In this document: positions 6,634-13,815 of the stretch, piece after piece | Layout of the letters: each line of letters starts with the position of its first letter | Position numbering within the stretch: the first letter of the stretch is position 1 | Source: an uncultured bacterium | GTDB lineage: Bacteria > Cyanobacteriota > Vampirovibrionia > Gastranaerophilales > Gastranaerophilaceae | Direction: 5' to 3' | Length of the DNA: 19,280 bases | NCBI GenBank assembly: GCA_947169755.1 | Contig: CAMVQX010000016.1 | Coordinates: forward strand, 1 to 19,280 | The notes under the pieces: generated by a model | Database searches by the model: none | What the model was told of the DNA's origin: nothing | What the model saw: only the letters and a program-made list of their open reading frames with translations | Program-made: the position numbers and the translations under genes

Positions 6634-7740
6634 ATGAAAAATATTTTATTTGTACTTGGCACTCGTCCTGAGGTTATAAAGTTAGCACCGGTAATATTAG
6701 AGTTAAAAAAATATCCTAATATTTATAACGTTATAATTTGCAATACCGAGCAGCAAAAAGAGCTTTCAAATCAGACTCTAAATTATTTTGGACTAAAAGC
6801 AGATATTAATTTGGATTGTATGCGACAAAATCAATCATTGTTAGAAGTGCAAACACGAATATTAACAGGTTTGAATAAAGTTTTTCAGGAAAACAAGATA
6901 GATACAACAATTGTACAAGGTGATACAATAACCGTTTTGTGCGGTGCATTGGCAAGTTTTTATAACAAAATACCTGTTTGTCATGTAGAAGCAGGTCTTA
7001 GATCATATGATATTTATGAGCCGTTTCCTGAAGAAATTATGCGTCAAATGACGTCTCGTATTGCTCAGGTTAATTTTGCACCTACAGAGGCAAATAAACA
7101 AGCTCTAATAAAAGAAAATATTAATGAAGATAAAATATTTGTAGTTGGAAATACTGTTATTGATGCTCTGTTTTGTCTATCAGAAAAAACTCTTTCAGAT
7201 GCAAAAAAATTTTTTGAAGGTAAAGATATTAGGATTAATGATAAATTAGTCCTAATTACTGCGCATCGACGAGAAAATCATGGCGAACGCATAGACAGAA
7301 TAATTGATTCGATCGAACATCTGGCAAATAAATACAAAGATCATACATTTGTTATTCCGGTTCACCCAAATCCAAATGTAAAAGATAAGATTAATAAACG
7401 ACTTCGCAGTTATTCTAATATTCATCTCTTGGAGCCGTTGGACTATCCTAACCTTGTTTATTTAATGAAAAATGCCAAGCTAATTTTAACAGATTCTGGC
7501 GGTATACAAGAGGAAGCCCCATCATTTGGCTGCCCTACACTTGTAATGCGTTATGAAACAGAAAGAAAAGAAGGAATTGAAGCTGGCGTATCAATTCTTG
7601 TAGGAGCAGATTTTGACAAAATTGTTAACGAAAGTGAAAAAATTCTTTCAAAATCATTTAATGAAACAAGATTGACAGCAAAAAACCCGTACGGTGACGG
7701 GAAATCTGCTGAAAGAATTGAAAGTATCATAAGAAATTAA
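6634..7740 (+). CDS. wecB: UDP-N-acetylglucosamine 2-epimerase, non-hydrolysing
   Basis: The 368-residue enzyme interconverts UDP-GlcNAc and UDP-ManNAc in the cytoplasm, supplying ManNAc-type sugars for envelope polysaccharides. It has the GT-B fold landmarks: Gly-Thr-Arg-Pro-Glu-Val-Ile-Lys (9-16), Gln-Gly-Asp-Thr (D97), His-Val-Glu-Ala-Gly-Leu-Arg-Ser (E119), Pro-Phe-Pro-Glu-Glu (E133), Thr-Ala-His-Arg-Arg-Glu-Asn (H211) and Asp-Ser-Gly-Gly-Ile-Gln-Glu-Glu (287-294). D97, E119, E133 and H211 match the catalytic set. A small oddity is Thr-Glu-Arg-Lys-Glu at 309-313, where Pro is usual in place of Lys. No other sugar genes adjoin it. The mRNA looks leaderless. The stop overlaps the convergent gene's stop by 4 bp. 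Confidence 0.93.
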   Translation: MKNILFVLGTRPEVIKLAPVILELKKYPNIYNVIICNTEQQKELSNQTLNYFGLKADINLDCMRQNQSLLEVQTRILTGLNKVFQENKIDTTIVQGDTITVLCGALASFYNKIPVCHVEAGLRSYDIYEPFPEEIMRQMTSRIAQVNFAPTEANKQALIKENINEDKIFVVGNTVIDALFCLSEKTLSDAKKFFEGKDIRINDKLVLITAHRRENHGERIDRIIDSIEHLANKYKDHTFVIPVHPNPNVKDKINKRLRSYSNIHLLEPLDYPNLVYLMKNAKLILTDSGGIQEEAPSFGCPTLVMRYETERKEGIEAGVSILVGADFDKIVNESEKILSKSFNETRLTAKNPYGDGKSAERIESIIRN

Positions 7741-8366
7741 ATTTTAGACATTCTGCTTTCATAACTTCTTATTGTTTCGCCATTAAGAACATGCTTACTG
7801 TAACTTTTCAGCTTGTAGTTCATACTTGGTAATGTTGCGACTTCTTTTTGAAAACTTTTATACAATGCTTTTTCACGTTCTTTTATTATCTCATTAATAT
7901 CTTTCTCTTTTGGTTTTGACGATATATTTTTTGCTGAATGCATAATTGCTAAAAGTATCAAAATTGATGAAATACTCCAAATCATTCTGCTTTCATTTTG
8001 AGTATCACTAACTATAATCGGAGCAGAATTTGGAGTTTCGAAAATAACTTTTGCATTTGAAATATCTTTCGCTTCAACATATATCTTCAAATCGCTGCCA
8101 TCATTTTGAATTATTAATCCGTCAACTCCAGAAATATTTTTATAAAGAGTATTAATATCAGGAGATTGCTTAATATTTTTTACGGTTAATACAATTCTAT
8201 CTGCGCTATCGATTTCCTTCTTTATTTTGGCAATACTGTCTGAACGCAATACAATAGCCTCTCCTATATCGCTATTCTCAATTACAATAGAATTCAAATA
8301 ATTATCTGCAGCAAAGGCAGATAAGCCAGTGAACAAAAATAATATGGTTAATAATCTTTTCAACAT
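7737..8366 (-). CDS. Exported AMIN-like domain protein with C-terminal membrane helix
   Basis: The 209-residue protein has a clear signal peptide (residues 1-19, ending Ser-Ala-Phe-Ala-Ala), a beta-rich domain (about 24-115), a membrane helix (about 128-143), and a basic cytoplasmic tail (about 145-209). The beta domain has alternating strands, such as Arg-Ile-Val-Leu-Thr-Val-Lys-Asn (57-64), Gly-Leu-Ile-Ile-Gln-Asn (83-88) and Leu-Lys-Ile-Tyr-Val (93-97), which read like an AMIN domain, the peptidoglycan or pilus-targeting module of amidases and PilQ. That assignment is by pattern only. GGTAGGA precedes the ATG. A perfect palindrome at 8395-8410 lies just upstream. Confidence 0.75.
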   Translation of the reverse strand: MLKRLLTILFLFTGLSAFAADNYLNSIVIENSDIGEAIVLRSDSIAKIKKEIDSADRIVLTVKNIKQSPDINTLYKNISGVDGLIIQNDGSDLKIYVEAKDISNAKVIFETPNSAPIIVSDTQNESRMIWSISSILILLAIMHSAKNISSKPKEKDINEIIKEREKALYKSFQKEVATLPSMNYKLKSYSKHVLNGETIRSYESRMSKI

Positions 8367-8394
8367 ATCCTACCTCTCCACTAATACTCTACAA

Positions 8395-8414
8395 AACTTT
8401 ATGTAAAGTTACAT
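8395..8414. promoter_or_regulatory. Overlapping palindromes upstream of the AMIN-like gene (possible operator)
   Basis: AACTTTA-TG-TAAAGTT (8395-8410) is a perfect 7-bp dyad with a 2-nt centre. It overlaps a second dyad, ATGTAA-AG-TTACAT (8401-8414). The centre lies 30-40 bp upstream of the minus-strand ATG at 8366, a typical place for an operator. No regulator can be named. Confidence 0.3.
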
Positions 8415-8475
8415 CAATCAAGAGGGGGAAAAACATAAACCATGAGGACGATATATAAACAATAATTACAAATTA

Positions 8476-8856
8476 TTAGTAATTAAATAAACTAACCAAT
8501 CTGTTTTTATATTCGTTTACCATAGCTTTTAATTTAGGATCATTTTCTATTGAATCGGATATAATTTTTTTCATATTTTTATTATTTTTTCTGTTAAATA
8601 TTGCTGAGATAAACAGTTGTAAAAAGTTTTGTGACTCATTGTGCTCGTGCATAACTCTTGAGATTAGTATTTGTCTGTTTAGCTCAGCAGCAATGAATCC
8701 GGATCTACTTTGTTTTAAAGCATTTCCATAAAAATTTTTTAAATGCGAACCTATAACTCTTCGCATATGCTTTGGGGTGTAGTTGTAAGTATTTTGATTA
8801 TTACCCTTTGCAAGGCTATATGCATTTGTAATGCTATCATAAAAATGGGTGTACAT
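8476..8856 (-). CDS. Hypothetical small helical protein (126 aa)
   Basis: I do not recognise this protein. I start it at the ATG at 8856 because AGGAGA lies 5 nt upstream; an ATG 11 codons earlier has no ribosome binding site. It is basic and mainly helical, without signal peptide or long membrane helix. Two helices rich in Arg/Lys/His (about 28-50) and hydrophobics (about 52-90) could form a small globule, and it ends in an amphipathic segment (about 105-122). It is soluble and probably cytoplasmic. It lies head-to-head with the Cys/Gly-rich small protein gene (138-bp gap), so the two could be co-regulated. Confidence 0.65.
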   Translation of the reverse strand: MYTHFYDSITNAYSLAKGNNQNTYNYTPKHMRRVIGSHLKNFYGNALKQSRSGFIAAELNRQILISRVMHEHNESQNFLQLFISAIFNRKNNKNMKKIISDSIENDPKLKAMVNEYKNRLVSLFNY

Positions 8857-8994
8857 ATTTTCTCCTGCGAATATAAGATATATAAACATAATTTTTTGCT
8901 AAATTTAAAATTTATATTAAGCAATGTAACAAAAGATATACATGCTGAAATCGAGTTTAAAAATATTTTTTTATATATATACGAGGAGCATGAA

Positions 8995-9339
8995 ATGAAT
9001 AGTATTTTAGACAAACAAAACACAGGTACAAAATTACAAGGCGTATTGTTTCACAAACCTCAAGAAACTGTTGAAACAGCAGGTTCATTAGCAGGTGTAT
9101 TCCACAGTTTATTTGAAGTGAATTCATACGATGAATTTTTTACCAACAATCCGTTTGCAATTGATTATTCATTATATTCTGATTGTGGCGAATATGTCGC
9201 ATTTGATAGCGGATTTTTAGGCGGTTTTGCATCAGCAATGGCAACATTGGGTGATTGCGGGTCAACTTCATTCTCATCAGGAGACTGCGGAGGCGGGTTC
9301 TCTTGCGGTTCAACCGGTGGGTTTACATCAGTTTGTTAA
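8995..9339 (+). CDS. Small protein with Cys/Gly/Ser-rich C-terminal tail (114 aa), RiPP-precursor-like
   Basis: Start chosen at the ATG at 8995, with GAGGAG 7 nt upstream; the frame is open further 5' but would overlap the divergent gene. The N-terminal half (1-75) is acidic and ordinary. A double glycine stands at G76-G77 (Phe-Leu-Gly-Gly), followed by a tail (78-114) made mostly of Gly, Ser, Thr, Phe and Cys with C88, C98, C104 and a terminal C114. An additional C64 sits before the double Gly. The pattern of acidic leader, GG and Gly/Ser/Cys-rich core resembles precursors of azole- or bridge-modified peptides, but no modification or export gene lies nearby. It could equally be a metal-binding or structural protein. 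A strong terminator follows. Confidence 0.75.
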   Translation: MNSILDKQNTGTKLQGVLFHKPQETVETAGSLAGVFHSLFEVNSYDEFFTNNPFAIDYSLYSDCGEYVAFDSGFLGGFASAMATLGDCGSTSFSSGDCGGGFSCGSTGGFTSVC

Positions 9340-9358
9340 ATGGTTAAATGGTTAAATA
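9335..9358 (+). repeat. Three tandem 8-bp units after the Cys/Gly-rich gene
   Basis: GTTAAATG GTTAAATG GTTAAATA (9335-9358) begins at the stop codon. The unit creates in-frame stop codons and looks like replication slippage; no function is evident. Confidence 0.7.
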
Positions 9359-9374
9359 AAGAAAAAGATACATT

Positions 9375-9404
9375 AAATGACGGTTAAATATACCGTCATT
9401 TTTT
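9375..9404 (+). terminator. Rho-independent terminator after the Cys/Gly-rich gene
   Basis: AAATGACGGT (9375-9384) pairs with ACCGTCATTT (9392-9401) around loop TAAATAT, followed by TTT. This ends the 8995-9339 transcript and separates it from the GIY-YIG gene. Confidence 0.9.
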
Positions 9405-9418
9405 ATTAATTTTAATAT

Positions 9419-9661
9419 ATGTACTACGTTTATATTCTGCTTACAGAAAATAATACCCTTTATTGCGGATATACCGATAATGTAGAAAAAAGATTTGAAA
9501 AACATTTATCAGGTTTGGGGGCGAAATATACAAGAGCAAACAAACCTGTAAAAATAGTGTACCAAGCAGAATTCGAAACAAAATCAGCTGCTATGAAAGA
9601 GGAAGCAAGAATAAAAAAGCTAAACCGAAATGAAAAGTTAAGACTCGCCGGACTTTTGTGA
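9419..9661 (+). CDS. GIY-YIG domain protein (YhbQ/UPF0213-like)
   Basis: An 80-residue single-domain GIY-YIG protein. Tyr-Val-Tyr (3-5) stands for the GIY motif and Tyr-Cys-Gly (15-17) for YIG, followed by R25 in Val-Glu-Lys-Arg-Phe and Glu-Glu (61-62) in the late helix, which matches the metal-binding Glu region of the family. YhbQ-like proteins are small putative DNA endonucleases. There is no Shine-Dalgarno before the ATG; TAATTT (9407-9412) stands exactly 6 nt ahead, a weak leaderless-type arrangement. Its last 24 bp overlap the convergent gene. Confidence 0.85.
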   Translation: MYYVYILLTENNTLYCGYTDNVEKRFEKHLSGLGAKYTRANKPVKIVYQAEFETKSAAMKEEARIKKLNRNEKLRLAGLL

Positions 9662-10999
9662 TCTTCTTTCTTCACGCTGGCGTTTTCTTTCCAAATCTCT
9701 TAATTCTTTTGCTTTTTTACGTTCTAATTCTTGTTGACGTTTTATAGCTTGTTGTTCTTTAATTTCCTGATATTTCTCAAGTGTATCAGTGCCTTCGGTA
9801 GAGCCATTAATTTTTTTTCTTAAATCATAATCTTTTTGAGATTCTTTAAATTCAGTATTCAGCTCTTTAACTTTTGCTTTATATGATTTTTCAAGTTCTT
9901 TAACTTCAGCTTTGTCTTCTTTATACTTTTGCCAAGCATTTTGTCTTTCAATACGTCTCAAATCACCTGCTTCTTTCTTCATTATCTTAGGAGGTTCGAC
10001 ACCATCTTTTACCAGTTTATACCCATTCATACTTATACCGACAGTTGTATTTTGAGTTGAAATTAAACGCGGGCTTTCACCATAAGAATGAATCGCCCAT
10101 GTTCCAAGATTAACAGGAGTATTACCTGTATAAGCAAGCGCGTTTACGATTACCCAATCAGGATTTTTCTGACTAAAGCCTAAGGGATAAATATCCCATC
10201 TTTTGTCTTCCAAATCCATATCCTTTGCCGCAAGCCAATAGTACCTTATTGCATTTCGAACATCTTCCAAGCTATAAGATGTTTTTGTATTAAAATCATA
10301 TATGTATGGCGTTGTTTTCCAAATTCCATCCTGAGTATTACCGATTTTTTCTTTAACAAGAATTTTTGAACCGTCAGCAGAAAAATCAACCGGCGTCATT
10401 GTTCTAAATGTATAATAGTTGTCATTAGTTTTGTCAGTTGATAATATAGGTTCAGAATATCTGTGAACTACATTAGCTGTAAGAATTTTGTCCTTGTTTG
10501 AGACTGCATTATCAAGTTTTATAACAAAAATATCGCATGCTGTAGAACCGCTATTAGGATAATAATAAACTGAAGGATAAACAAGTTTTTTAAAGTCCGG
10601 TGATACAATCCCTTGTGCATTTAATTGTCGTTTTTCATATAAAGAATCATTTATACTTATTTCAGCATTTCCCGGAGGATTATTATATCTTACAATTTTA
10701 TAAGCAGGTTGCGGCACATAAACCATATCTGCAGGAGTAGGGATTACAGGTATCTCAACTTTTTCTTTCATCTTATCTTTTGGAGCAGATAAAATTTCAT
10801 ATTCTTCAACAGTCATATAACCGTTTGGATTTCGATTTAATACAGCTTTCTCAAACTTTTCTTTTTCATCAGCTTTTTTTACATTTAAAATATACTTCGC
10901 CTCTTTTTTGTTGTAATCAGCGTGAGGCATAGGAATTTCATCCCCCCATTGTATAAAAGCACAAAATGCGGCAGCCACACCTAAAAGAGCATATATCAT
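9638..10999 (-). CDS. Exported protein with propeller-like repeats and charged coiled-coil tail (453 aa)
   Basis: Residues 1-18 form a short hydrophobic signal or anchor. The middle (about 90-330) has repeated strand motifs of the TolB/WD-like kind, such as Ser-Pro-Asp-Phe-Lys-Lys-Leu-Val-Tyr (133-141) followed by Asp-Ile-Phe-Val-Ile (156-160), and Asp-Phe-Ser-Ala-Asp-Gly-Ser-Lys-Ile-Leu-Val (205-215). From about 345 to the end it is an Arg/Lys/Glu/Gln coiled coil. Family not recognised; an exported beta-propeller is an inference. The ATG overlaps the response regulator stop by 4 nt (ATGA) with AGAAGG upstream, so it is translated with the two-component genes and may be part of what they sense or control. 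Confidence 0.75.
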   Translation of the reverse strand: MIYALLGVAAAFCAFIQWGDEIPMPHADYNKKEAKYILNVKKADEKEKFEKAVLNRNPNGYMTVEEYEILSAPKDKMKEKVEIPVIPTPADMVYVPQPAYKIVRYNNPPGNAEISINDSLYEKRQLNAQGIVSPDFKKLVYPSVYYYPNSGSTACDIFVIKLDNAVSNKDKILTANVVHRYSEPILSTDKTNDNYYTFRTMTPVDFSADGSKILVKEKIGNTQDGIWKTTPYIYDFNTKTSYSLEDVRNAIRYYWLAAKDMDLEDKRWDIYPLGFSQKNPDWVIVNALAYTGNTPVNLGTWAIHSYGESPRLISTQNTTVGISMNGYKLVKDGVEPPKIMKKEAGDLRRIERQNAWQKYKEDKAEVKELEKSYKAKVKELNTEFKESQKDYDLRKKINGSTEGTDTLEKYQEIKEQQAIKRQQELERKKAKELRDLERKRQREERRSQKSGES

Positions 11000-11667
11000 A
11001 CAAGACCTTCTTCTATTGCAGTAGTTATAGCCTTTGAACGACTTGAAACATATAATTTTTGCAAAATACTATGTACATGAGTTTTAGTTGTAGCAATAGT
11101 AATAACAAGCTTTTCTGAAATTTGCGGATTTGTTAAACCATCAACAATCAAAGCTAAAACTTCCATTTCTCTTTCAGTCAAACCAAATAAATTTTTACCT
11201 AATTTATAATTTATTTCACCCTTACGTTCAAGACTATCTGAGCCCTTACGTACATTCCTAAGAACTACTTTTGCAATAGCAGGATCAAGCCAACCTGCGC
11301 CTTCCGATACAGCCAAAACTGCAGATATAGTCTGTTCTGCTGTCGCTCCCTTGGTTATATATCCGTCAGCACCTGCCTTAAATGCATCAAATATATCATC
11401 ATCGCCTTCACGGGATGTATACATTAAAACCTTAATATTCGGATTAGACTCTTTAATTTTGCGAGTAGCTTCTATACCATCAATAGTTGGCAGCCCAATA
11501 TCCATTATAACAAGATCAGGCGCAATTGATAAAGCAGTATCAACACCTTCTTGACCATCAGCACACATTCCTGCAATTTCAATCTTATCATTATTACCTA
11601 AAATTACAGAAAGCCCCATGCGCGCCATATCGTGATCTTCAACTATAAGGACTTTTATACTAGCCAT
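10996..11667 (-). CDS. LuxR/NarL-family response regulator
   Basis: The 223-residue protein has a receiver domain (1-120) with acidic pair E10/D11, phospho-acceptor D56 (Ile-Met-Asp-Ile-Gly-Leu-Pro), switch Thr84 and Lys106. A LuxR-type helix-turn-helix (about 161-220) contains Leu-Thr-Glu-Arg-Glu-Met-Glu-Val-Leu (163-171). It should be a DNA-binding transcription factor that dimerises when phosphorylated. I start at ATG 11667 because it gives a canonical receiver N-terminus; the frame is open 14 codons further inside the kinase gene. The start overlaps the kinase stop by 8 nt (ATGGCTAG), so the kinase is its probable partner. Confidence 0.93.
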   Translation of the reverse strand: MASIKVLIVEDHDMARMGLSVILGNNDKIEIAGMCADGQEGVDTALSIAPDLVIMDIGLPTIDGIEATRKIKESNPNIKVLMYTSREGDDDIFDAFKAGADGYITKGATAEQTISAVLAVSEGAGWLDPAIAKVVLRNVRKGSDSLERKGEINYKLGKNLFGLTEREMEVLALIVDGLTNPQISEKLVITIATTKTHVHSILQKLYVSSRSKAITTAIEEGLV

Positions 11668-13258
11668 TAGAAACCTGTCTTTCTTTAATTCTACCTTCTG
11701 CAACAACATTAGTTAAGAGGAATGAAAATTCACTTCCTTTACCCAGCTTGCTATCTACCCAAATTTTCCCGTTATGAGCCTCAATAATCTGTCTTGATAA
11801 ATATAATCCCAAGCCTGTGCCTGTTGAGCGCTTTCTTGTTGTACCTTGTGAAAAACGCATAAATAAATTCGGAATATCTTCCTGAGGAATACCGCTTCCG
11901 TTATCACTTACCGAGAATATAAAATCTCCATTCTGTGCTTTTGCCAAAATATCAACTTGACCATCTTTGGCTGTGTAGTTTAATGCATTACCGCACAAAT
12001 TTGTAATAACACGTTTTATTTCACCTCTATCAGCCAAGATACAAAGATCGTCTTCCAACTCATATTCAACATTAAAATTAATGCCTTTTTTCTGTGCAAT
12101 GGACAATAATTCATTGTAACACTGTTCTATTAAATCTCTAACAGGAAAAACTGTTTTGCATAATTCTAGTTTGCCGCTGTCAAATCTATATACTTCCAAA
12201 AGAGCATTTACAAGTCCTAGCAAATCCTCATTACTTTGGAGCATTGTAGATAAAAGAACCTTTTGTTTTTCATCAAGAGAACCAATGGCACCTTCCAAAA
12301 AGAATTTTAAAGTCTGTATTGCGGCTAAAAGCGGTGTTCGCATATCATGAGTTAGTGTTGCAATAAAATCATCCCTCAATTTTTCAGTTTCTTTTTGAAC
12401 ACTAACATCACGAATAACACCAACATATTTATCAATATTCATATTGTCATCATTTGAAATAGAAGCAAAACTAATTTCAACAGGAGTATGAATTTTACTC
12501 AAATTATTTACAATAAAGTAGTCTCGAAGTAAAACTTCAGAATTGTCTTCTCCAAGCCCAAAAATGCCACCGGACTTGTTATCTTTTGAAGAATTTGAAT
12601 CCTGATTTTTAGAATAAGCTATTTCTTGAAATTTCATCTTGCATAATGAATTTTCAGAAAGACCAATCATGTTTTCACAAGCAGGATTGACTTGCAAAAT
12701 ATTTCCTTGTCCGTCAACAATAACTATACCGTCAGCACAGTAATTTATAATTCCAGTTAGCTTTAAATTAGCTTCTGATAGATCCTTTGTGCGCTCGGCA
12801 ACAATCTTTTCCAAATCTGTAGAATACTTTTGAAGCTGCGTCTTGGCTTCCTCTAATTCCTGAATTTTATTGCGCAGATTTTCAAGTAAATGACTTCTTT
12901 CAATGCCGTTTTTAATATTTAGTATTAAATCATCATTATCCCAAGGTTTTTCAATATACTTGTACAAGCCTATTTCGTTAATTGCCTTTATTGCATTTTC
13001 TTTATCTGCATACCCTGTCAAAAGAATCATACTTACTTCAGGATAAAGTTTTTTAGCTTCACGTAAAAATTCTAACCCGTTCATTTCCGGCATAATGAAA
13101 TCTGAAATGATTAAATCCGGCTTCTCAAGTTTCAAAAATTCAATAGCTTCTTTTGGATTATTAAACAAATGGACGTCAGAATATCCCTCAACCTTAAACA
13201 ATGTCTTAAAAGCCGAGGTAACCATCTTTTCATCATCAACTGCAACAATCTTATTCAT
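11660..13258 (-). CDS. Hybrid sensor kinase: REC - coiled coil - PAS - HisKA - HATPase
   Basis: This soluble 532-residue kinase has no membrane segment. An N-terminal receiver (1-120) has D8/D9, phospho-acceptor D53 (Ile-Ser-Asp-Phe-Ile-Met-Pro) and K104 followed by Pro-Trp. Then come a coiled coil (about 122-165), a PAS domain (about 166-290), the HisKA box with H304 (Leu-Thr-His-Asp-Met-Arg-Thr-Pro), and the ATPase domain with N424, the G1 box Asp-Asn-Gly-Ser-Gly (452-456) and the G2 box Gly-Thr-Gly-Leu-Gly-Leu (480-485). Because the receiver precedes the kinase, another kinase may feed in at D53 while this one phosphorylates the downstream regulator. No Shine-Dalgarno precedes the ATG; a -10 sits 6 nt away. 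Confidence 0.93.
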   Translation of the reverse strand: MNKIVAVDDEKMVTSAFKTLFKVEGYSDVHLFNNPKEAIEFLKLEKPDLIISDFIMPEMNGLEFLREAKKLYPEVSMILLTGYADKENAIKAINEIGLYKYIEKPWDNDDLILNIKNGIERSHLLENLRNKIQELEEAKTQLQKYSTDLEKIVAERTKDLSEANLKLTGIINYCADGIVIVDGQGNILQVNPACENMIGLSENSLCKMKFQEIAYSKNQDSNSSKDNKSGGIFGLGEDNSEVLLRDYFIVNNLSKIHTPVEISFASISNDDNMNIDKYVGVIRDVSVQKETEKLRDDFIATLTHDMRTPLLAAIQTLKFFLEGAIGSLDEKQKVLLSTMLQSNEDLLGLVNALLEVYRFDSGKLELCKTVFPVRDLIEQCYNELLSIAQKKGINFNVEYELEDDLCILADRGEIKRVITNLCGNALNYTAKDGQVDILAKAQNGDFIFSVSDNGSGIPQEDIPNLFMRFSQGTTRKRSTGTGLGLYLSRQIIEAHNGKIWVDSKLGKGSEFSFLLTNVVAEGRIKERQVSNG

Positions 13259-13264
13259 ACTGAT

Positions 13265-13293
13265 ATAATAAGCTATTTTTGTTATTCAGACAA
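13265..13293 (-). promoter_or_regulatory. Promoter for the two-component operon, start at the kinase ATG
   Basis: On the minus strand, -35 TTGTCT (complement of 13288-13293), a 17-bp spacer and -10 TATTAT (complement of 13265-13270) end 6 nt before the ATG at 13258. Transcription would therefore start at the start codon. Confidence 0.55.
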
Positions 13294-13375
13294 ATAAGTT
13301 AAAATATATTACAAATTATCAGCATATAGCAAATTTTTTTTTCAGGAGTTTTATAATGAAAGAAAGAGGTGTAGA

Positions 13376-13789
13376 ATGCGAGTTGATTTAAGTACAAATA
13401 ACAGACAAAATCCATATTTTGGGATAATTAATTTTTCTGATCAAGCAAGGATATTACTAAAAGATAGACATCTACCTTTGGATTATATGATAAGATTACA
13501 AGAAAAGCATAAATTTGTAGGTATAAATGTCACAATAGACAGAGACTATGATGATGTTTTAAAATCAAAAAAAATAACTTTGGCGGAAGGCGATTTTATA
13601 GATTTTATAGAAAAATTTTCACATGACAGAAAGTATAAAAATCGATTAACAGCTGCTTTTGATGTTGACGGTAAAACTGTTACAATGAAAGAAAATCCTA
13701 TAATGAATTTTCTGTATGGCAGCCGGTATTTTTTAGAGAAAGTCAGTAATTTAACTGAAAAATTATTTCTAACAGGCGGTATAGAATAA
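13376..13789 (+). CDS. Hypothetical protein with N-terminal Pro-Tyr-Phe-Gly motif (137 aa)
   Basis: I do not recognise a domain. The protein opens with a polar stretch leading into Asn-Pro-Tyr-Phe-Gly-Ile (12-17), a motif I remember at the N-terminus of many unrelated proteins in Gastranaerophilales. The rest is a mixed alpha/beta, soluble sequence without signal peptide or membrane helix, ending in a hydrophobic helix (about 108-130). AGAGGTG lies 5 nt before the ATG at 13376. An 11-codon reading frame from ATG 13356 (MKERGVECELI), with AGGAG 8 nt upstream, overlaps the start; that ATG is also part of a TATAAT (13352-13357), so it may be promoter instead. Confidence 0.75.
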   Translation: MRVDLSTNNRQNPYFGIINFSDQARILLKDRHLPLDYMIRLQEKHKFVGINVTIDRDYDDVLKSKKITLAEGDFIDFIEKFSHDRKYKNRLTAAFDVDGKTVTMKENPIMNFLYGSRYFLEKVSNLTEKLFLTGGIE

Positions 13790-13815
13790 GAATAGGCATT
13801 AAGCCTATTCTTTAT
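13788..13815. terminator. Shared hairpin terminator between convergent genes
   Basis: AAGAATAGGC (13788-13797) pairs with GCCTATTCTT (13803-13812) around loop ATTAA. It begins inside the stop codon of the plus gene and contains the last codons of the ferritin gene on the minus strand. The T-runs are short, so efficiency is uncertain. Confidence 0.7.

Noticed and set aside
8421..8470. A short reading frame from ATG 8442 (MRTIYKQ) after AGAGGGGG
   Set aside because: The purine-rich stretch is about 15 nt from the ATG, too far, and the frame is only seven codons.
8463..8485. TAATTAC...GTAATTA dyad as a terminator of the 126-residue gene
   Set aside because: It is A/T only, has a 9-nt loop and no following T-run on the minus strand.
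8743..8994. A long N-terminal extension of the Cys/Gly-rich protein
   Set aside because: It runs antisense through the divergent 126-residue gene, has low-complexity hydrophobic composition, and a good Shine-Dalgarno stands before the ATG at 8995.
9335..9390. A short tandem array as a CRISPR or iteron
   Set aside because: Only three 8-bp units without spacers, and no neighbouring cas or replication genes.
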